64,000 nt of DNA from Pycnococcus provasolii (lineage: Eukaryota > Chlorophyta > Pseudoscourfieldiophyceae > Pseudoscourfieldiales): contig CP150576.1 in NCBI GenBank assembly GCA_049487715.1, positions 124,001-188,000 on the forward strand. Direction: 5' to 3'. The translations under genes and the position numbers were made by a program. Each line of letters begins with the position of its first letter. Within the stretch, counting starts at the first letter, position 1. This document shows positions 19,101 through 28,602 of the stretch, in pieces. The notes below the pieces were generated by a model, which did no database searches, was not told where the DNA came from, and was given only the letters and a program-made list of their open reading frames with translations.

Positions 19101-20980
19101 TGGAAGATCGTCGGACTGAGGCGGAGGCCTCCAAGGACAAACCGGATGTGAATGTGTCTGCACTTGTCGGGCTCGTTGAGCAGCAGCAGGCACGATTAGA
19201 ATCCGCAGAATCTCGATTGCTTGAATCATTTCAGCGGCAACGCGACGATTTGCAGCACGAAATGCAAGCACGCGCGGATGCAAGCTCGGAAGCTGCGGAG
19301 AGTGCTATGAAGAAACAGAGCGAGTTTATCGATCAGCTAGATGCGCGTGCTGAGACTGCGGAGTCGCGCGCCATCGCATCGGAACAACGCCGCCATGTCC
19401 ACGAGCAGCAAATGCAAGGAAGGACGGAGGCTGCGGAGAAGGCTCTTAAAGAACAGCGAGAGGCGATCAACGAGATGCAAGCGCGTTGGGAGACCGCCAA
19501 GTCGCGGATGGATGGATTCAAAGAGCAGCGCCACGAGATTGAGCAGCAAATGCAAGGTCGTGCGGTAGCAGCAGAGGTTGTGCTCGACGAGCTTCGTGAC
19601 AACATTGATGACTTGCAGCAGCAAATGCAGGAAGGCGCGTCAGTCACAGAGAAGGTGCTCAAAGAACAGGGTCACACGATCAATCAGCTGAAGGCTCTTG
19701 CGGGTGCGGAGCAGTCGCACCTGGTAGAATACAAGGAGCAACGCCAAGCGATCGAGAAGCACTTTCAAGATCGCGTGGAGGCTGCAGAGAAATCCTGGAA
19801 GGAGCACGTTGCTCTGATTGAGCAGTTGGAGACACGTGCGGATTCCTCGGAGTCTTCTTTTTCGGAGGTTTCTGCTCGCTTGGCAGACTATAAGGAACAG
19901 GGTCATGCGCTCGAGCAGAAATTGCAGGGTCGTGCGATCGCGACTGAAGCGGGGGTAGAGGAGCAAGGTCAGATGATTGACCAGCTGAAGGTGCGTGCGG
20001 ACACCGAGCAGTCGCACCTGGCAGAATACAAGGAGCAACGCCAAGCGATCGAGAAGCACTTTCAAGATCGCGTGGAGGGTGCAGAGAAATCCTTGAAGGA
20101 GCACGTTGCTCTGATTGAGCAGTTGGAGACACGTGCGGATTCCTCGGAGTCTTCTTTTTCGGAGGTTTCTGCTCGCTTGGCAGAATACAAGCAAAACCAT
20201 CACGCGTTTGAGCAGCAACTGCACGGACGTGGGAAGGCTACTGCGATGGCACTTGAAGATCAGCACCAGACGATCGAGCAGCTACAGGCTCGCGTGAAGT
20301 CTGCGGAGAAAGCACTCCAGGAACAGCTTGCTTCATCAGACCAACAACGGCAGGTGGCTGAGCAGCGCATGCAAGGACGTGCGATAGCAACCGAGAATGC
20401 GCTAAAAAAGCTACGAGACACGGTGGATGAACTACAGGCCCGCGAGTCCCGCATGCTTGCATCCTTCGAGCAAGAACGTGAGGCGCTTGAGCAGGAATGG
20501 CAACGTCGCACGGAGGCTGCTGAGAGTAGTTTCAAGGACCAACTGAAAGAGCTTGCCAATCTCATTGAAGAACGTGCGGCATCCTCGGAGTCTCGTCTGC
20601 TTGCATCCGTTGACCAGCAACGCGAGGCGATGGAAAAGAAATCGCAAAGTCGTGCGGTGGCAAGTGCAATGATGATGACGGATCAACAAAAGATTATCGA
20701 CGATCTGAATTCGCGTTTGGAATCCGCGGAGTCGCACCTGCGTACAGTCGATCGACTTCATCAGGAGCTACAGGCGCACGCTTTCTACGCCAACGCTCAG
20801 TTGCTCGACCTTCGAAGTCTTGCGGACACCGCATATTCAACCGCCGTCTCGTTAAAATCCACAGTCGAAGTTGGAGCGTCCACCGCCTATTCGCTCGGCT
20901 TTCGTGGAATGCTCGTGCGTTTGGGGGAGTGCTTTCACGCGAATCAAAAGGCGATCGCGCAAATGACAAATCCGCGCTAA
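16169..20980 (+). CDS. Giant coiled-coil repeat protein with a helical-repeat N-terminal domain
   Basis: 1603 residues, single exon, from the ATG at 16169 (a GTG precedes it in frame). Residues 1-110 are Ser/Gly/Pro-rich and likely disordered. Residues ~150-440 form a globular, helical-repeat-like domain (for example TELAPWQIAIAFGFQPGVLRWLVRQWPE), resembling degenerate ankyrin units of protist proteins. From about residue 495 come repeats built on IARRLDAVEAFIKELPNT ... RLESVEVLCRAMEDRR, two diverged and four nearly identical. The remainder to ~1560 is a continuous heptad-rich coiled coil, full of Gln/Glu/Arg and AESRLLASVQQQRD-like phrases. No motor, membrane or signal sequence is seen. A structural or cytoskeletal role is inferred from architecture only. 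A TGGGCT element lies 170 bp upstream. Confidence 0.75.
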   Translation: MSAPSILGGGGRLLGVESSLAGSTGFSSTGTPGTLSNVHGNSLGGNPDLSLGPSHTPFMSSSSSSSVSPPFFGADEQRSAIFSHQQQQRSKALIEATEEELAAAASQTSSTTNAPFQKIVDAWSPDTVLYKTTPSAETSPASTPQSAHAKRKYNHAEGAYGIWARATDEERCAVLTEINVAHDGRELHDTVDFTLFEDVWASDEAEPQVMAMAAARTLIARGDLEECIHFVRRHPESTLKTQAHFAPGCQSSMPFQTVHGKHLPAPYLRPQVLLRHVLDKYAHAEKGLGLELVRAVIAANVSVVEQTFPVELVKHGEEFDQYFDAGTAFAHAVRCKASTQVLELLIRANPNPAHQMVQCRDFYGVNGRYRMPLNVRYFLTSGGDRMVARTTELAPWQIAIAFGFQPGVLRWLVRQWPEIFSRACATERTDGRQLQSNDPWDTNMLRVSRCSNPFDCAKVHQWFSTTSSTFSQSPAEMNEVYELCLDYAPPTESENSANHDVIARRLDHVEAFLAQMPDVGAALDDTDTIKTRVESLEVLCRAMEDRRMETEAFRDESNSVNHDAIARRLDVVEAFIAELPDVDTALGDTDTIKTRVESLEMLYQGMEQRRVEEDVPTNKLSAQVEQLQARLESAESRLLASVQQQRDALDKQLQARTEAAENVLKEQRQMIDRLDARAVTTESRLTAHEQRQIASGTDYDAIARRLDVVEAFIAEMPEVDVMGSTTLTLKEIKEMVHQLDTRMDHSQEKQREMGIDHESIARRLDAVEAFIKELPNTATLANALGSSDSISTRLESVEVLCRAMEDRRTEAEASKDKASDVNRDVIARRLDAVEAFIKELPNTMNTRLESVEVLCRAMEDRRTEAEASKDKASDVNHDVIARRLDAVEAFIKELPNTMNTRLESVEVLCRAMEDRRTEAEASKDKASDVNHDVIARRLDAVEAFIKELPNIATLANALGSSDSISTRLESVEVLCRAMEDRRTEAEASKDKPDVNVSALVGLVEQQQARLESAESRLLESFQRQRDDLQHEMQARADASSEAAESAMKKQSEFIDQLDARAETAESRAIASEQRRHVHEQQMQGRTEAAEKALKEQREAINEMQARWETAKSRMDGFKEQRHEIEQQMQGRAVAAEVVLDELRDNIDDLQQQMQEGASVTEKVLKEQGHTINQLKALAGAEQSHLVEYKEQRQAIEKHFQDRVEAAEKSWKEHVALIEQLETRADSSESSFSEVSARLADYKEQGHALEQKLQGRAIATEAGVEEQGQMIDQLKVRADTEQSHLAEYKEQRQAIEKHFQDRVEGAEKSLKEHVALIEQLETRADSSESSFSEVSARLAEYKQNHHAFEQQLHGRGKATAMALEDQHQTIEQLQARVKSAEKALQEQLASSDQQRQVAEQRMQGRAIATENALKKLRDTVDELQARESRMLASFEQEREALEQEWQRRTEAAESSFKDQLKELANLIEERAASSESRLLASVDQQREAMEKKSQSRAVASAMMMTDQQKIIDDLNSRLESAESHLRTVDRLHQELQAHAFYANAQLLDLRSLADTAYSTAVSLKSTVEVGASTAYSLGFRGMLVRLGECFHANQKAIAQMTNPR
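18436..19143 (+). repeat. Near-identical 162-bp (54-codon) repeats in the coiled-coil gene
   Basis: Four consecutive units are almost identical at DNA level. The two middle units are 162 bp; the outer two carry an extra in-frame block coding ATLANALGSSDSIS. Two older, diverged units precede at about 17653 and 17851. Identity at synonymous sites implies recent duplication. Confidence 0.8.
19709..20193 (+). repeat. Two ~187-bp direct repeats, 297 bp apart, in the coiled-coil gene
   Basis: The stretches beginning at 19709 and 20006 share about 187 nearly identical bases starting GAGCAGTCGCACCTGG. The 297-bp period equals 99 codons, so the frame is kept. Confidence 0.7.
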
Positions 20981-21099
20981 GGTGACAGATAGGAAGATTG
21001 CTTGACATCACTTCTCCACCGCCCCGCTCTCTCTCTGGAGCTCTTTATTTTTATATTATTCATTTTTTCACCATTCTGTTTTTTTCAACTGGAAAGTGT

Positions 21100-21858
21100 T
21101 TACAATGTGTTTGTTGCGTTTACCTCAGCCCGTGGCATTTTGCGAATGAGCGAAAGCTTCTTCGACGTCACGCAAATGTCGTCGGGCCCGTGCGGGATCG
21201 AGGCGAAGTATCCCGTGTCAGTCAAGATGCGCTCGTCCTCGCTCAGGTATCGTCTTGATTTGAGGGTTGGCAATTCCTCTTGTAACTTCCTCAATTCATT
21301 TCGGATCTCTTGCTGATCTGTGCTCCGTACCTCGGCATTGTCGTGGCAAAGTGGTGGAGAGCGGCGTGGTGTCTTGTGCCCTCCGACACCATGTCAGATA
21401 AGTTTCGCTTGCGCTCGTTGACGTTGATGAAGTAGTACGTCATTTGAAGAACGGGCTGCCGACCCGTCGCGTGAGATAAATGTTTTCGTTGTGCAGCTCC
21501 ACTTCACGCCGTGCTTGAGGTACACGAACGATTTTTCAAGTTCTATCATATCTTCATAATCACGCACAATCTCCACTTGAGGTGCTCGTGCGGCGGCAGG
21601 AGGTCCACCTTGAGCAAACACTCGGGCCGCGTAATCTTGTAGCCCTTCAAGATAGATGTCTCGCGCGGCGCGACTGCTGCTGCGACTGCGAGAAATCCTG
21701 TACAGTACTGTACATGTGTTCTTCACCGTCGACAGGATCCCGACCGGGATCCCCAAAATCGGTCTCCCCTCAAGGTAGGGTTTTGCCCTTCGAAGCCTTC
21801 CCCTTCCCTTCCCGCCAACATTCTCATTCTCATTCTCATTCACAGGCGCGTCAGTCAC
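21100..21858 (-). pseudogene. Decayed protein-coding sequence with several frame changes
   Basis: Between two solid genes the minus strand carries protein-like segments in successive, different frames: EDMIELEKSFVYLKHGV, then EVELHNENIYLTRRVGSPFF, then TYYFINVNERKRNLSDMV, and finally a 90-codon stretch with KLQEELPTLKSRRYLSEDE and TDTGYFASIPHGPDD. Each segment ends within a few codons of where the next begins, which suggests single-base indels in one ancestral gene. The first frame has no ATG (it starts on GTG). No GT-AG pairs were found that would join the pieces cleanly. The family was not recognised. Unusual splicing or sequencing errors are the alternatives. Confidence 0.4.
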
Positions 21859-21874
21859 TCAGTCCTAATAAGTC

Positions 21875-22717
21875 ATGGCGCCTACTACTCCGAATAAGAA
21901 TGTTCAAATTCTCGCGTCGTCATTCGACGCCTTCAAGTCATCCTTTCAGTCGTTGAAATACGATGCGTGCTCCCGCATGATGTCCGACCTGAAGTTTGGA
22001 CTGACCGGATTCACATCCCTCCCTCCCTTCTGCGACACCAGCATCCCCTCCGCTGCCCAAGAACACATGCTCGCGCGCGACATTCTCGAACACGCGGTAC
22101 TCCTGAGCGTGCATTTGCGAGACTCAGAGGGTTTCGCAAGGTCATTCACGCAACTCGCTGTGCACTACGAAGCGTGCGCCGCACTTGGATCGCTACCACC
22201 GTCACAAAAGGAACTGCCCATACTCGGACTCAACCTTCTCCGACTTCTCGTCGAGAACCGAACCGCGGAGTTTCACGCCGAACTCGAACTGCTCGGATCT
22301 GACGCCGTCAACTCGTCCGTGTACATTCGTTACCCCGTCGAAATTGAACAGTGCCTCATGGAAGGATCGTACGCCAAGGTGCTCGCTCTGCGACAGGAGG
22401 CGCCGAGCCCAGAGTGCGCCTACTTCCTCGAGGCGCTCGGGAACACCGTGCGCGAGGAACTCGCGAGCTGCGTTGAAACCGCGTACCGGTCTATGCCGCG
22501 CGCGGACGTTCTGAACATGATCGCGTGCAAACCGAACGAACTGGAGGAACTCGTGCAAACGCGTGGCTGGGGCGTCGCGGACAACGGAAGCATGCTCACA
22601 TTCCCGAGGCGCGAGGCAAACGCGGATATGCAAACGTCAAGCGCGGAGAAGGAGCCTCAGCTTGAGGTGATCAGCCAGGTTCTTGCTTATGCTCGTGAGC
22701 TCGAGCGTATCGTGTAA
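21875..22717 (+). CDS. RPN12: 26S proteasome regulatory subunit RPN12 (PSMD8)
   Basis: 280 residues from the ATG at 21875. The sequence follows the CSN8/PSMD8/EIF3K-type PCI fold: helical N-terminus with FDAFKSSFQSLKYDACSRMM, the recognisable LPPSQKELPILGLNLLRLLVENRTAEFHAELELL block near residue 110-145, RYPVEIEQCLMEGSYAKVL near 155-175, and the winged-helix end around RADVLNMIACKPNELEELVQTRGW. Length matches RPN12 elsewhere (about 260-350). RPN12 sits in the 19S lid and its incorporation completes lid assembly before docking on the base. The gene converges on the TMEM43 gene with a 104-bp gap. A confident assignment. Confidence 0.93.
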   Translation: MAPTTPNKNVQILASSFDAFKSSFQSLKYDACSRMMSDLKFGLTGFTSLPPFCDTSIPSAAQEHMLARDILEHAVLLSVHLRDSEGFARSFTQLAVHYEACAALGSLPPSQKELPILGLNLLRLLVENRTAEFHAELELLGSDAVNSSVYIRYPVEIEQCLMEGSYAKVLALRQEAPSPECAYFLEALGNTVREELASCVETAYRSMPRADVLNMIACKPNELEELVQTRGWGVADNGSMLTFPRREANADMQTSSAEKEPQLEVISQVLAYARELERIV

Positions 22718-22821
22718 ACACGTAATAAAAGATTGTCACCACCCATGTCCTTTCACAGCGCGCTTTCACAGGGCGCGTGGTGAGTGGTATTTTGGATTTA
22801 CTACTTTAAAGCTTACTAAGC

Positions 22822-24129
22822 TTACTGCTGCTTTCGCCGCTTCCACGCCTCCGTTAGGCTCAAGAATGCTGTCGAAGCTGCTACGATGAGGAGCGTGCCG
22901 GCTAGCACAGGCCGGTGCCACAACCAGGCCACGCCGATAGTTGTGAAAGACACTGTGATGGCTATGGTGAAGGCGATCACCGACACGCCCATATTCACGA
23001 CGCCGCTGAATAGCGGGCCGAGAAGCGGTATGAAGTCTGCAAACGACGCGATCCACGTGACGGGCGAAAGAATGCACGATATGGCGAGGAAGACGAGGAA
23101 GGCGCCGAGGCCGCGCAGGAACCACGTGCGCATTGTGTTAGCGCTTACCTCCGCCGCGATCATCTCCGAAGCGCTCACGTACCCAGACTTGACCACCGCC
23201 ACGTCGCTGCGTCCACCCTTCGCTTTCCACGGCATGAGGCTTCCGTCTCGCTGCTGACGAGCAAGGATGCTGTACGTACCGCCGCTCGGCACGCCCTCGA
23301 AGCTCACCTCCGTCGCTCCCACGCGGGCAACTTCACCTGGCCGGTAGCTCTGGAGGTGCGTCTTTGACGCGTACCACCTCTTCGGCAGGTACGCAATCTT
23401 AGCCGGGCTGGAGGTCAGAGCCACCTCGTCGCCAAGACGCCGCGCAGCCAGCGCCTTGCTGCTGTCCTGACCGTCGTCCAGCGCCGCCAGCGCGTCGGTG
23501 TCGCGCGACGCCCCCTTCGCGTCGAGCGAAATCTCCTGGTACCCGCCAATCTGTCCAACGAGCGAACGAGTCAGCTTGAAACCGTCGCCAATGCGCACGG
23601 CGGCGTCCCAGCTGCTTGCCGTGTATTGCATGTGCGTAGGGTTCTCGTGCCCCTGGGGGTGGTTGAACCGAGTTGAGTCGACGACACTTCCCTTCCACTC
23701 CTGCTTGTACGAGTACGTGACGTCCGTGACCGTTTGGCTACCCTGCTTGTGCTTCGTCTCCTTCTTGTGCTCCACCCACTGCAGCATGGACGCCTTGCGC
23801 CGCATGCGCAGCGCGGGCACGGATAGGCCGAACTCGCCGTCTGTAAGCACCTCTCCCACCGCCTTGCCAGTGAGGTGCACCAGCTTGCCCGCGTCTCCCG
23901 CCTCCGGGCGCTCCGGCTCTCCGAGCTCAACCACCTCTTTCGTCGCCACACTTAGCGTCTCATACCTCTCGACGGAGATTCCCTCGTTCCACCAGAGCAG
24001 CGCGATGGACCCGGCGAACATGAGCAGGCCGAACGCCACGGCGGCGCAGGGGTTGCTTCCCGAACCTCGTACTCCCCGGCCGTTTCCTGAAGGCGTGTAC
24101 GAGTACGAGCGCGTCGTGAAGGAGTCCAT
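22822..24129 (-). CDS. TMEM43 (LUMA) family membrane protein
   Basis: 435 residues from the ATG at 24129; the open frame continues upstream to a TTG but without ATG. One membrane segment at about 29-47 (AFGLLMFAGSIALLWWNEG) matches the family's first helix. A large lumenal region (about 50-320) carries MRRKASMLQWVEHKKETKHK, YSYKQEWKGSVVDSTRFNHP and GHENPTHM, all clear counterparts of the DUF1625/PF07787 domain. The C-terminus has three hydrophobic helices, starting MRTWFLRGLGAFLVFLAISC. TMEM43 lies in the ER and inner nuclear membrane of animals; relatives occur in bacteria and algae, and biochemical activity is unclear. The promoter side holds a GGGCCCCGGG palindrome near 24336. Confidence 0.88.
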   Translation of the reverse strand: MDSFTTRSYSYTPSGNGRGVRGSGSNPCAAVAFGLLMFAGSIALLWWNEGISVERYETLSVATKEVVELGEPERPEAGDAGKLVHLTGKAVGEVLTDGEFGLSVPALRMRRKASMLQWVEHKKETKHKQGSQTVTDVTYSYKQEWKGSVVDSTRFNHPQGHENPTHMQYTASSWDAAVRIGDGFKLTRSLVGQIGGYQEISLDAKGASRDTDALAALDDGQDSSKALAARRLGDEVALTSSPAKIAYLPKRWYASKTHLQSYRPGEVARVGATEVSFEGVPSGGTYSILARQQRDGSLMPWKAKGGRSDVAVVKSGYVSASEMIAAEVSANTMRTWFLRGLGAFLVFLAISCILSPVTWIASFADFIPLLGPLFSGVVNMGVSVIAFTIAITVSFTTIGVAWLWHRPVLAGTLLIVAASTAFLSLTEAWKRRKQQ

Positions 24130-25117
24130 GTTGGCCCCGGGAAGGCTGGCTGCCGCACCCCCCTCGAAGGTCTCCGACGAAGGAGTTATCTTGCACAAAC
24201 AACAAGTAGCACGCAAGACACGAGCAAGGCACAAGAGCAGGACGGCAAGGCACAGGCACGGGCACAGGCACAGGCAAGTCGTCGGCGGATGAATGCGGCG
24301 GAACGGTGAAGCTGAATGCGGCAAATGCAAATGGCGGGCCCCGGGCGATTCCAAAAAACCTCGGGTCCATTTTCTGAAATCTGGCTCGGGATCCGCCGTT
24401 GTCCACTATAGACTACACAGTACTTCTTGCTGGTACTTTAAGGTCGATTCCATACAAATAGTGAAACATCCCACAGGAGTTGGCAGAGCCCAGCGTCCAA
24501 AGTCTCGTCCAAAGATCGTCCACGGCGGAAGGCCGAAGGCAGGACCACCGGCGTACGCCAAGCCGAGACAATTGCACGAATGTGTCCAATTGAAGTGAGT
24601 CAACAGAGCTATCAACGCCGTTTCAGCCAGCATGCGGCCGGGGCGTGCGTGCCGAGAGGTTGCCTGGATGGTCCGGACGTTGGGAAACAAAACCCAATCC
24701 GGACCCCAAAAAAGGACAGGCCGGCCATCAATGCACCAAGCAACGGTGTATCCCCAAAAGGGGGGTGAAAAGAACAAGGGGGAGTTTGTTTGGCCGAGGA
24801 CCTTTTCCCCCTCGGCCCCTCCGCCCGTTATTTGTTCGCCATTTATTTCATGCGAAACATGTCACGCCTCCTGCACGTGTTCGTGAGTGGTGCCCAGTGG
24901 TGGTTCGGAGTAGTCAGTGCAGCTTACTTCTTTTGCAGGCTTGTATGGTACCTTGGCTCCTTTCGTTCATTGATTGGCTCGCTCATTGATTCGTCCTCAT
25001 CAATCACTGCACGCGTTGGTCGGTTGGTCCTCATCATACCTGATAGATTGGCAGCGCGCAGGCGTTTGTTGATTGGCTCATACAAAACAGTATACCATAA
25101 TAGTGGTAGTAACGAAG
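24130..25117. other. Intergenic region without a supported gene
   Basis: Nearly 1 kb between two divergent genes. A minus-strand open frame at 24406-24777 has odd, Trp/Cys-rich composition and no recognisable domain. GGGCCCCGGG at 24336 is probably part of the TMEM43 promoter. I see no RNA gene or intact transposon. Confidence 0.4.
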
Positions 25118-26148
25118 ATGATGACGACGAATGTCAGGAACATGCGATCGATCGTCACGGCGTCATCAGCCGTTCTGGTCGCTCTGCTTGCTGTCGTCGT
25201 AATGCTCAGTGCCGTGAGTGGTGTGAGCGCAGACAAATCGACGACGACGACTTATGAGACGACGAAGTACGTTGATGAATACAACTCAGGCTACTACGGT
25301 GATGAATACAAATCAGGCTACTATCCCAAGTACAAGTGGTGGGCGCCGTGGACGTGGAAGTACAGCAGCAACAAGTACAATGACAACAAGTACGACTCTG
25401 GATACGACTCTGGATACGACTCTGGATACAGCAAGTACGACTCTGGATACGGCTACAGCAAGTACGACTCTAAATATGGAGTTGGGCCGTACTATGGGAA
25501 GCAGTACGAGCAGGACGAGTACTACCCGTGCGACACGTTCTACCCCAAGCCGAAGTGGTACTCGCCGTTTACATGGAAGTATCGCAAGTATGCCAAGTTT
25601 GACTACTACTCTGGTCCTTGCGAAGTAAAGAAGGAAGAACACTGTCTTCCCTTCTGGGGACATCCTGATGATGCGAGTGAAGCTACTTGGTACACTGTCA
25701 CTCACGCTTCTGGTGGTGGTGGGTGCCATGGTGGTGCGAAAAATGGGTGCGACACTCCCCCCGGACGTCGTCGTCAGCTTCTCGACAGGCCCCTATACGA
25801 AACTCAGTACTTCTATGCGAAGTCAGAAGCGCATGGCTTGACGTTCACTCTCACGAATCACTACTACTACAATGAAAAGTGGGTATGTGCGATTGACGAT
25901 ATCAGCCGCAAGAATGCAATTTGTACGATGGCTGGACACTTTGGAGGAGGCTATTCTACACCTGAAAAGTGCATCCTTACGTTTAAAACGCATCAAAAGG
26001 GTGGAAAGTGCATTCCACACCACATGGCACTCGACTGTGGGAAGCCACCGTACGTTGAAACGAGCAAATTCAGCAAGATTGACTACCGTGACATTCCCCA
26101 CAAGGACATCACAACAACAACAACAACAACAACAACAACAGCAGCAGC

Positions 26149-26181
<33 letters not shown>

Positions 26182-27706
26182 TCAGCAAGATCTCGAGGAG
26201 TGCAATACTTGTGATGGAAGTAGGCGCCTGGTTGGTACCAATTATACCTCGTGCGACCCCGAGCCATTCGGAGGAGAAACGATCACCCTCGATCTCGTCG
26301 AGGGTGACATCAGCAGTCTTAACGGCGGCGTTCCTTTTCCTTTCACCACCGTCGTGTCATTCCCGTGCATGACTGACTCGTCCCAGGAGGTGGATTTTGT
26401 TTTTGGATCTGGAGAATTCCCAAATCTTGCGGAGGTTCGCTTCGCCAACTGGGTGACAGGACCGGACGGTTTTTTCAAGGTACGTACGCTCCTCCTTCCT
26501 TTCCTTTCCCATCTCCTTCTTGGTGTTCTGCCTTATGTTCTTCTACAATAATATGGCATATCTTCGACAGAACACACACATTCCATTTGGTAGCACCTCA
26601 CTAACAAACCAATCACAAATTCACAACAACACAACAACCATTCGTATCATCAAACAACAAATAACAACAACAACAATAGTTCGACGGTAATGGGGCAGGC
26701 TCTTTGACGAGTATCTACGCGCCTCGTCTTGAGGGTAACTCGACCCTGAGCGTCGAAGTACGTATCCCTTTCAAAATTGACTTTTCAACTGATTGCACAA
26801 AACTCACCATGTACTCACCACTCAACGACACATATACAACACACACCTCTCTAAACACACAGATCAACCGCAACCCGATGCTCACGAGCGTGGACTTGTC
26901 TGCGCTGAAGGAGGCGGGAATCGTCAGCGTACGTCTCACTCTCACTTTTGTCTAATTATTCCTTGTTTTTTGTGTGTTCTTCCATAACAAATCGTATCAC
27001 TCAAGTGCTGCATGTGAAATTCACTCACTCACTCTTCTTCCTTACAAAACTTCCATACAACAAACAAATCAACAGATGTTTGGCAATCCTGAACTCGTCG
27101 ACGTCAAGCTCTCTGAGTTGACGACAGTGGCCAATTTCCTCTTGGTACGTGACAACCCGTCATCAAATGGATTCATCGTCGTCACAAGAACAACAACACC
27201 AAACTTACACTACCACCAATCCACCATTCAATACAAACAAAACAACAACAGATCACTTTCAACGAGAACCTCGTCGGCATCTTCCTACCTAAGCTGACGA
27301 CATCGAGCAACGAATTCCAGGTACGCAACCAACACAGCAGATACATTCATCGTCACAACAACACCAAACTCACCTACCACCCTCTATCCCTTTTTTCCCT
27401 CTGACAATCTATCCTCCTACAATCTTACAGGTTTACGGCAACAGCAATCTCCAGACGCTGTGCGCACCCAACCTTGAAGATGGAGGTTCTGTGTGCATCG
27501 GCAACGAAAGCGACCAACAATCGCTCGACGCGGACCTGAGTTCGTTGGGGACTGGATCGTTCTCTGGGTTTCCGTTTTGCTATGGAGGAGGAACCGATCC
27601 TCCTCCTCTGGCTGTCGACAACATCTGCGGAGTGGAACCAGGCGGTCTCTTCACCACAGCAGGATGCCCGTCGATGGCATGCCCCACGCCCCCACCACCC
27701 TCCTAG
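25118..27706 (+). CDS. Secreted Tyr-rich protein with leucine-rich units, six exons
   Basis: Exons 25118-26479, 26680-26757, 26863-26928, 27076-27144, 27252-27320 and 27431-27706; all introns are phase 0 and the product is 639 residues. Residues 1-38 form a signal peptide (VLVALLAVVVMLSAVSGVSA). A Tyr/Gly/Asp/Lys-rich domain follows with repeated YDSG units and two WxPWTWKY-like blocks, then a Cys-containing globular part, a Thr run coded by (ACA/CAA)n around residues 332-355, and a C-terminal solenoid. Exons 2-5 are 26, 22, 23 and 23 codons, each one LRR-like or receptor-L-like unit (for example PELVDVKLSELTTVANFLL). The last exon adds Cys pairs and a Pro tail. It is probably a cell-wall or extracellular-matrix protein; no enzyme motif is seen. 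Confidence 0.75.
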
Positions 27707-27968
27707 ATAGGAAAAAAAACAAAAAGACGAAAAAGACGAAAAAGACGAAAAAGGAGAAAAAGACGAAAAAGACGAAAAAGGAGAAAACCAAGAAGAAGCC
27801 TTGAACACGACCGACGACCGACGTGAGGATGGGGATAATAATCCGCTGACGACGAGTAGTAGTACTTAGTCAGCAATTTTTGACCAGTTTTGCCGTCCTC
27901 ATCCACTACTGAGTGAGCAGGAATAAGCACAATAATAGCAGAAGGAATGCTAGCAGAGAGAGAGAGAG

Positions 27969-28003
<35 letters not shown>

Positions 28004-28602
28004 CTCGAGAGTTTGGTGACAAACACTTTTTGTTTTTTGAAATTTCTTGCAGCCAAGAAAAGAATCACCACAGTTTGTGTTTTTTCTTGTGTGTAATCAC
28101 CAATCAACAACATCAAAATTTCAACTACCTGTACATTCGAATCTTACAAAACTAGTTACACAGCAGGTGTCTCTCTACTAGTACAGTAGAACACACGGTG
28201 GCGCATCTCTATCTTGCACATGATGATGCGCAAGAAGCACGAAAAACAACCTGATTTTAATTTTATAACATTGGCGTGTGTGTTTCGAAAGAAAGAAAGT
28301 GTTGTGTTAGAAATTTTCCATCGCATTTATGTATACAATCAAGCATAAAGGATCGTCGTGTTTGTTTGATCGAGGAATCAGAAACAAAATCTGTGAATTT
28401 GTCAAGCGCCGGCCACGGCGTAGTACGCCATCGAGAGGTGGAATGCACCCGCGGATACGTTCACGTTTAATTTGACTCCGTAAACGGAACGACCGACGAA
28501 TGTAGTGGGTGTCCCTTCGTCTGCCGCGGCACACGGACGTCATCATTTTCCTCGAAGAAATAAAAAAACAACCTGGGCAAACAAAACAAGTCACGCACCT
28601 TT
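27707..28602. repeat. Simple-sequence-rich intergenic region
   Basis: Contains GACGAAAAA-type repeats (27712-27790) and an AG tract running into a CA dinucleotide tract (about 27955-28001). The remainder, up to the convergent rhodanese gene end at 28603, shows no supported gene. Confidence 0.7.

Noticed and set aside
24406-24777. Minus-strand 123-codon frame
   Set aside because: Trp/Cys-rich with no domain, and it overlaps an equally open plus frame; no support.
27955-28001. CRISPR-like or regulatory array
   Set aside because: Only AG and CA dinucleotide microsatellites; no spacer-repeat structure. The host is eukaryotic.
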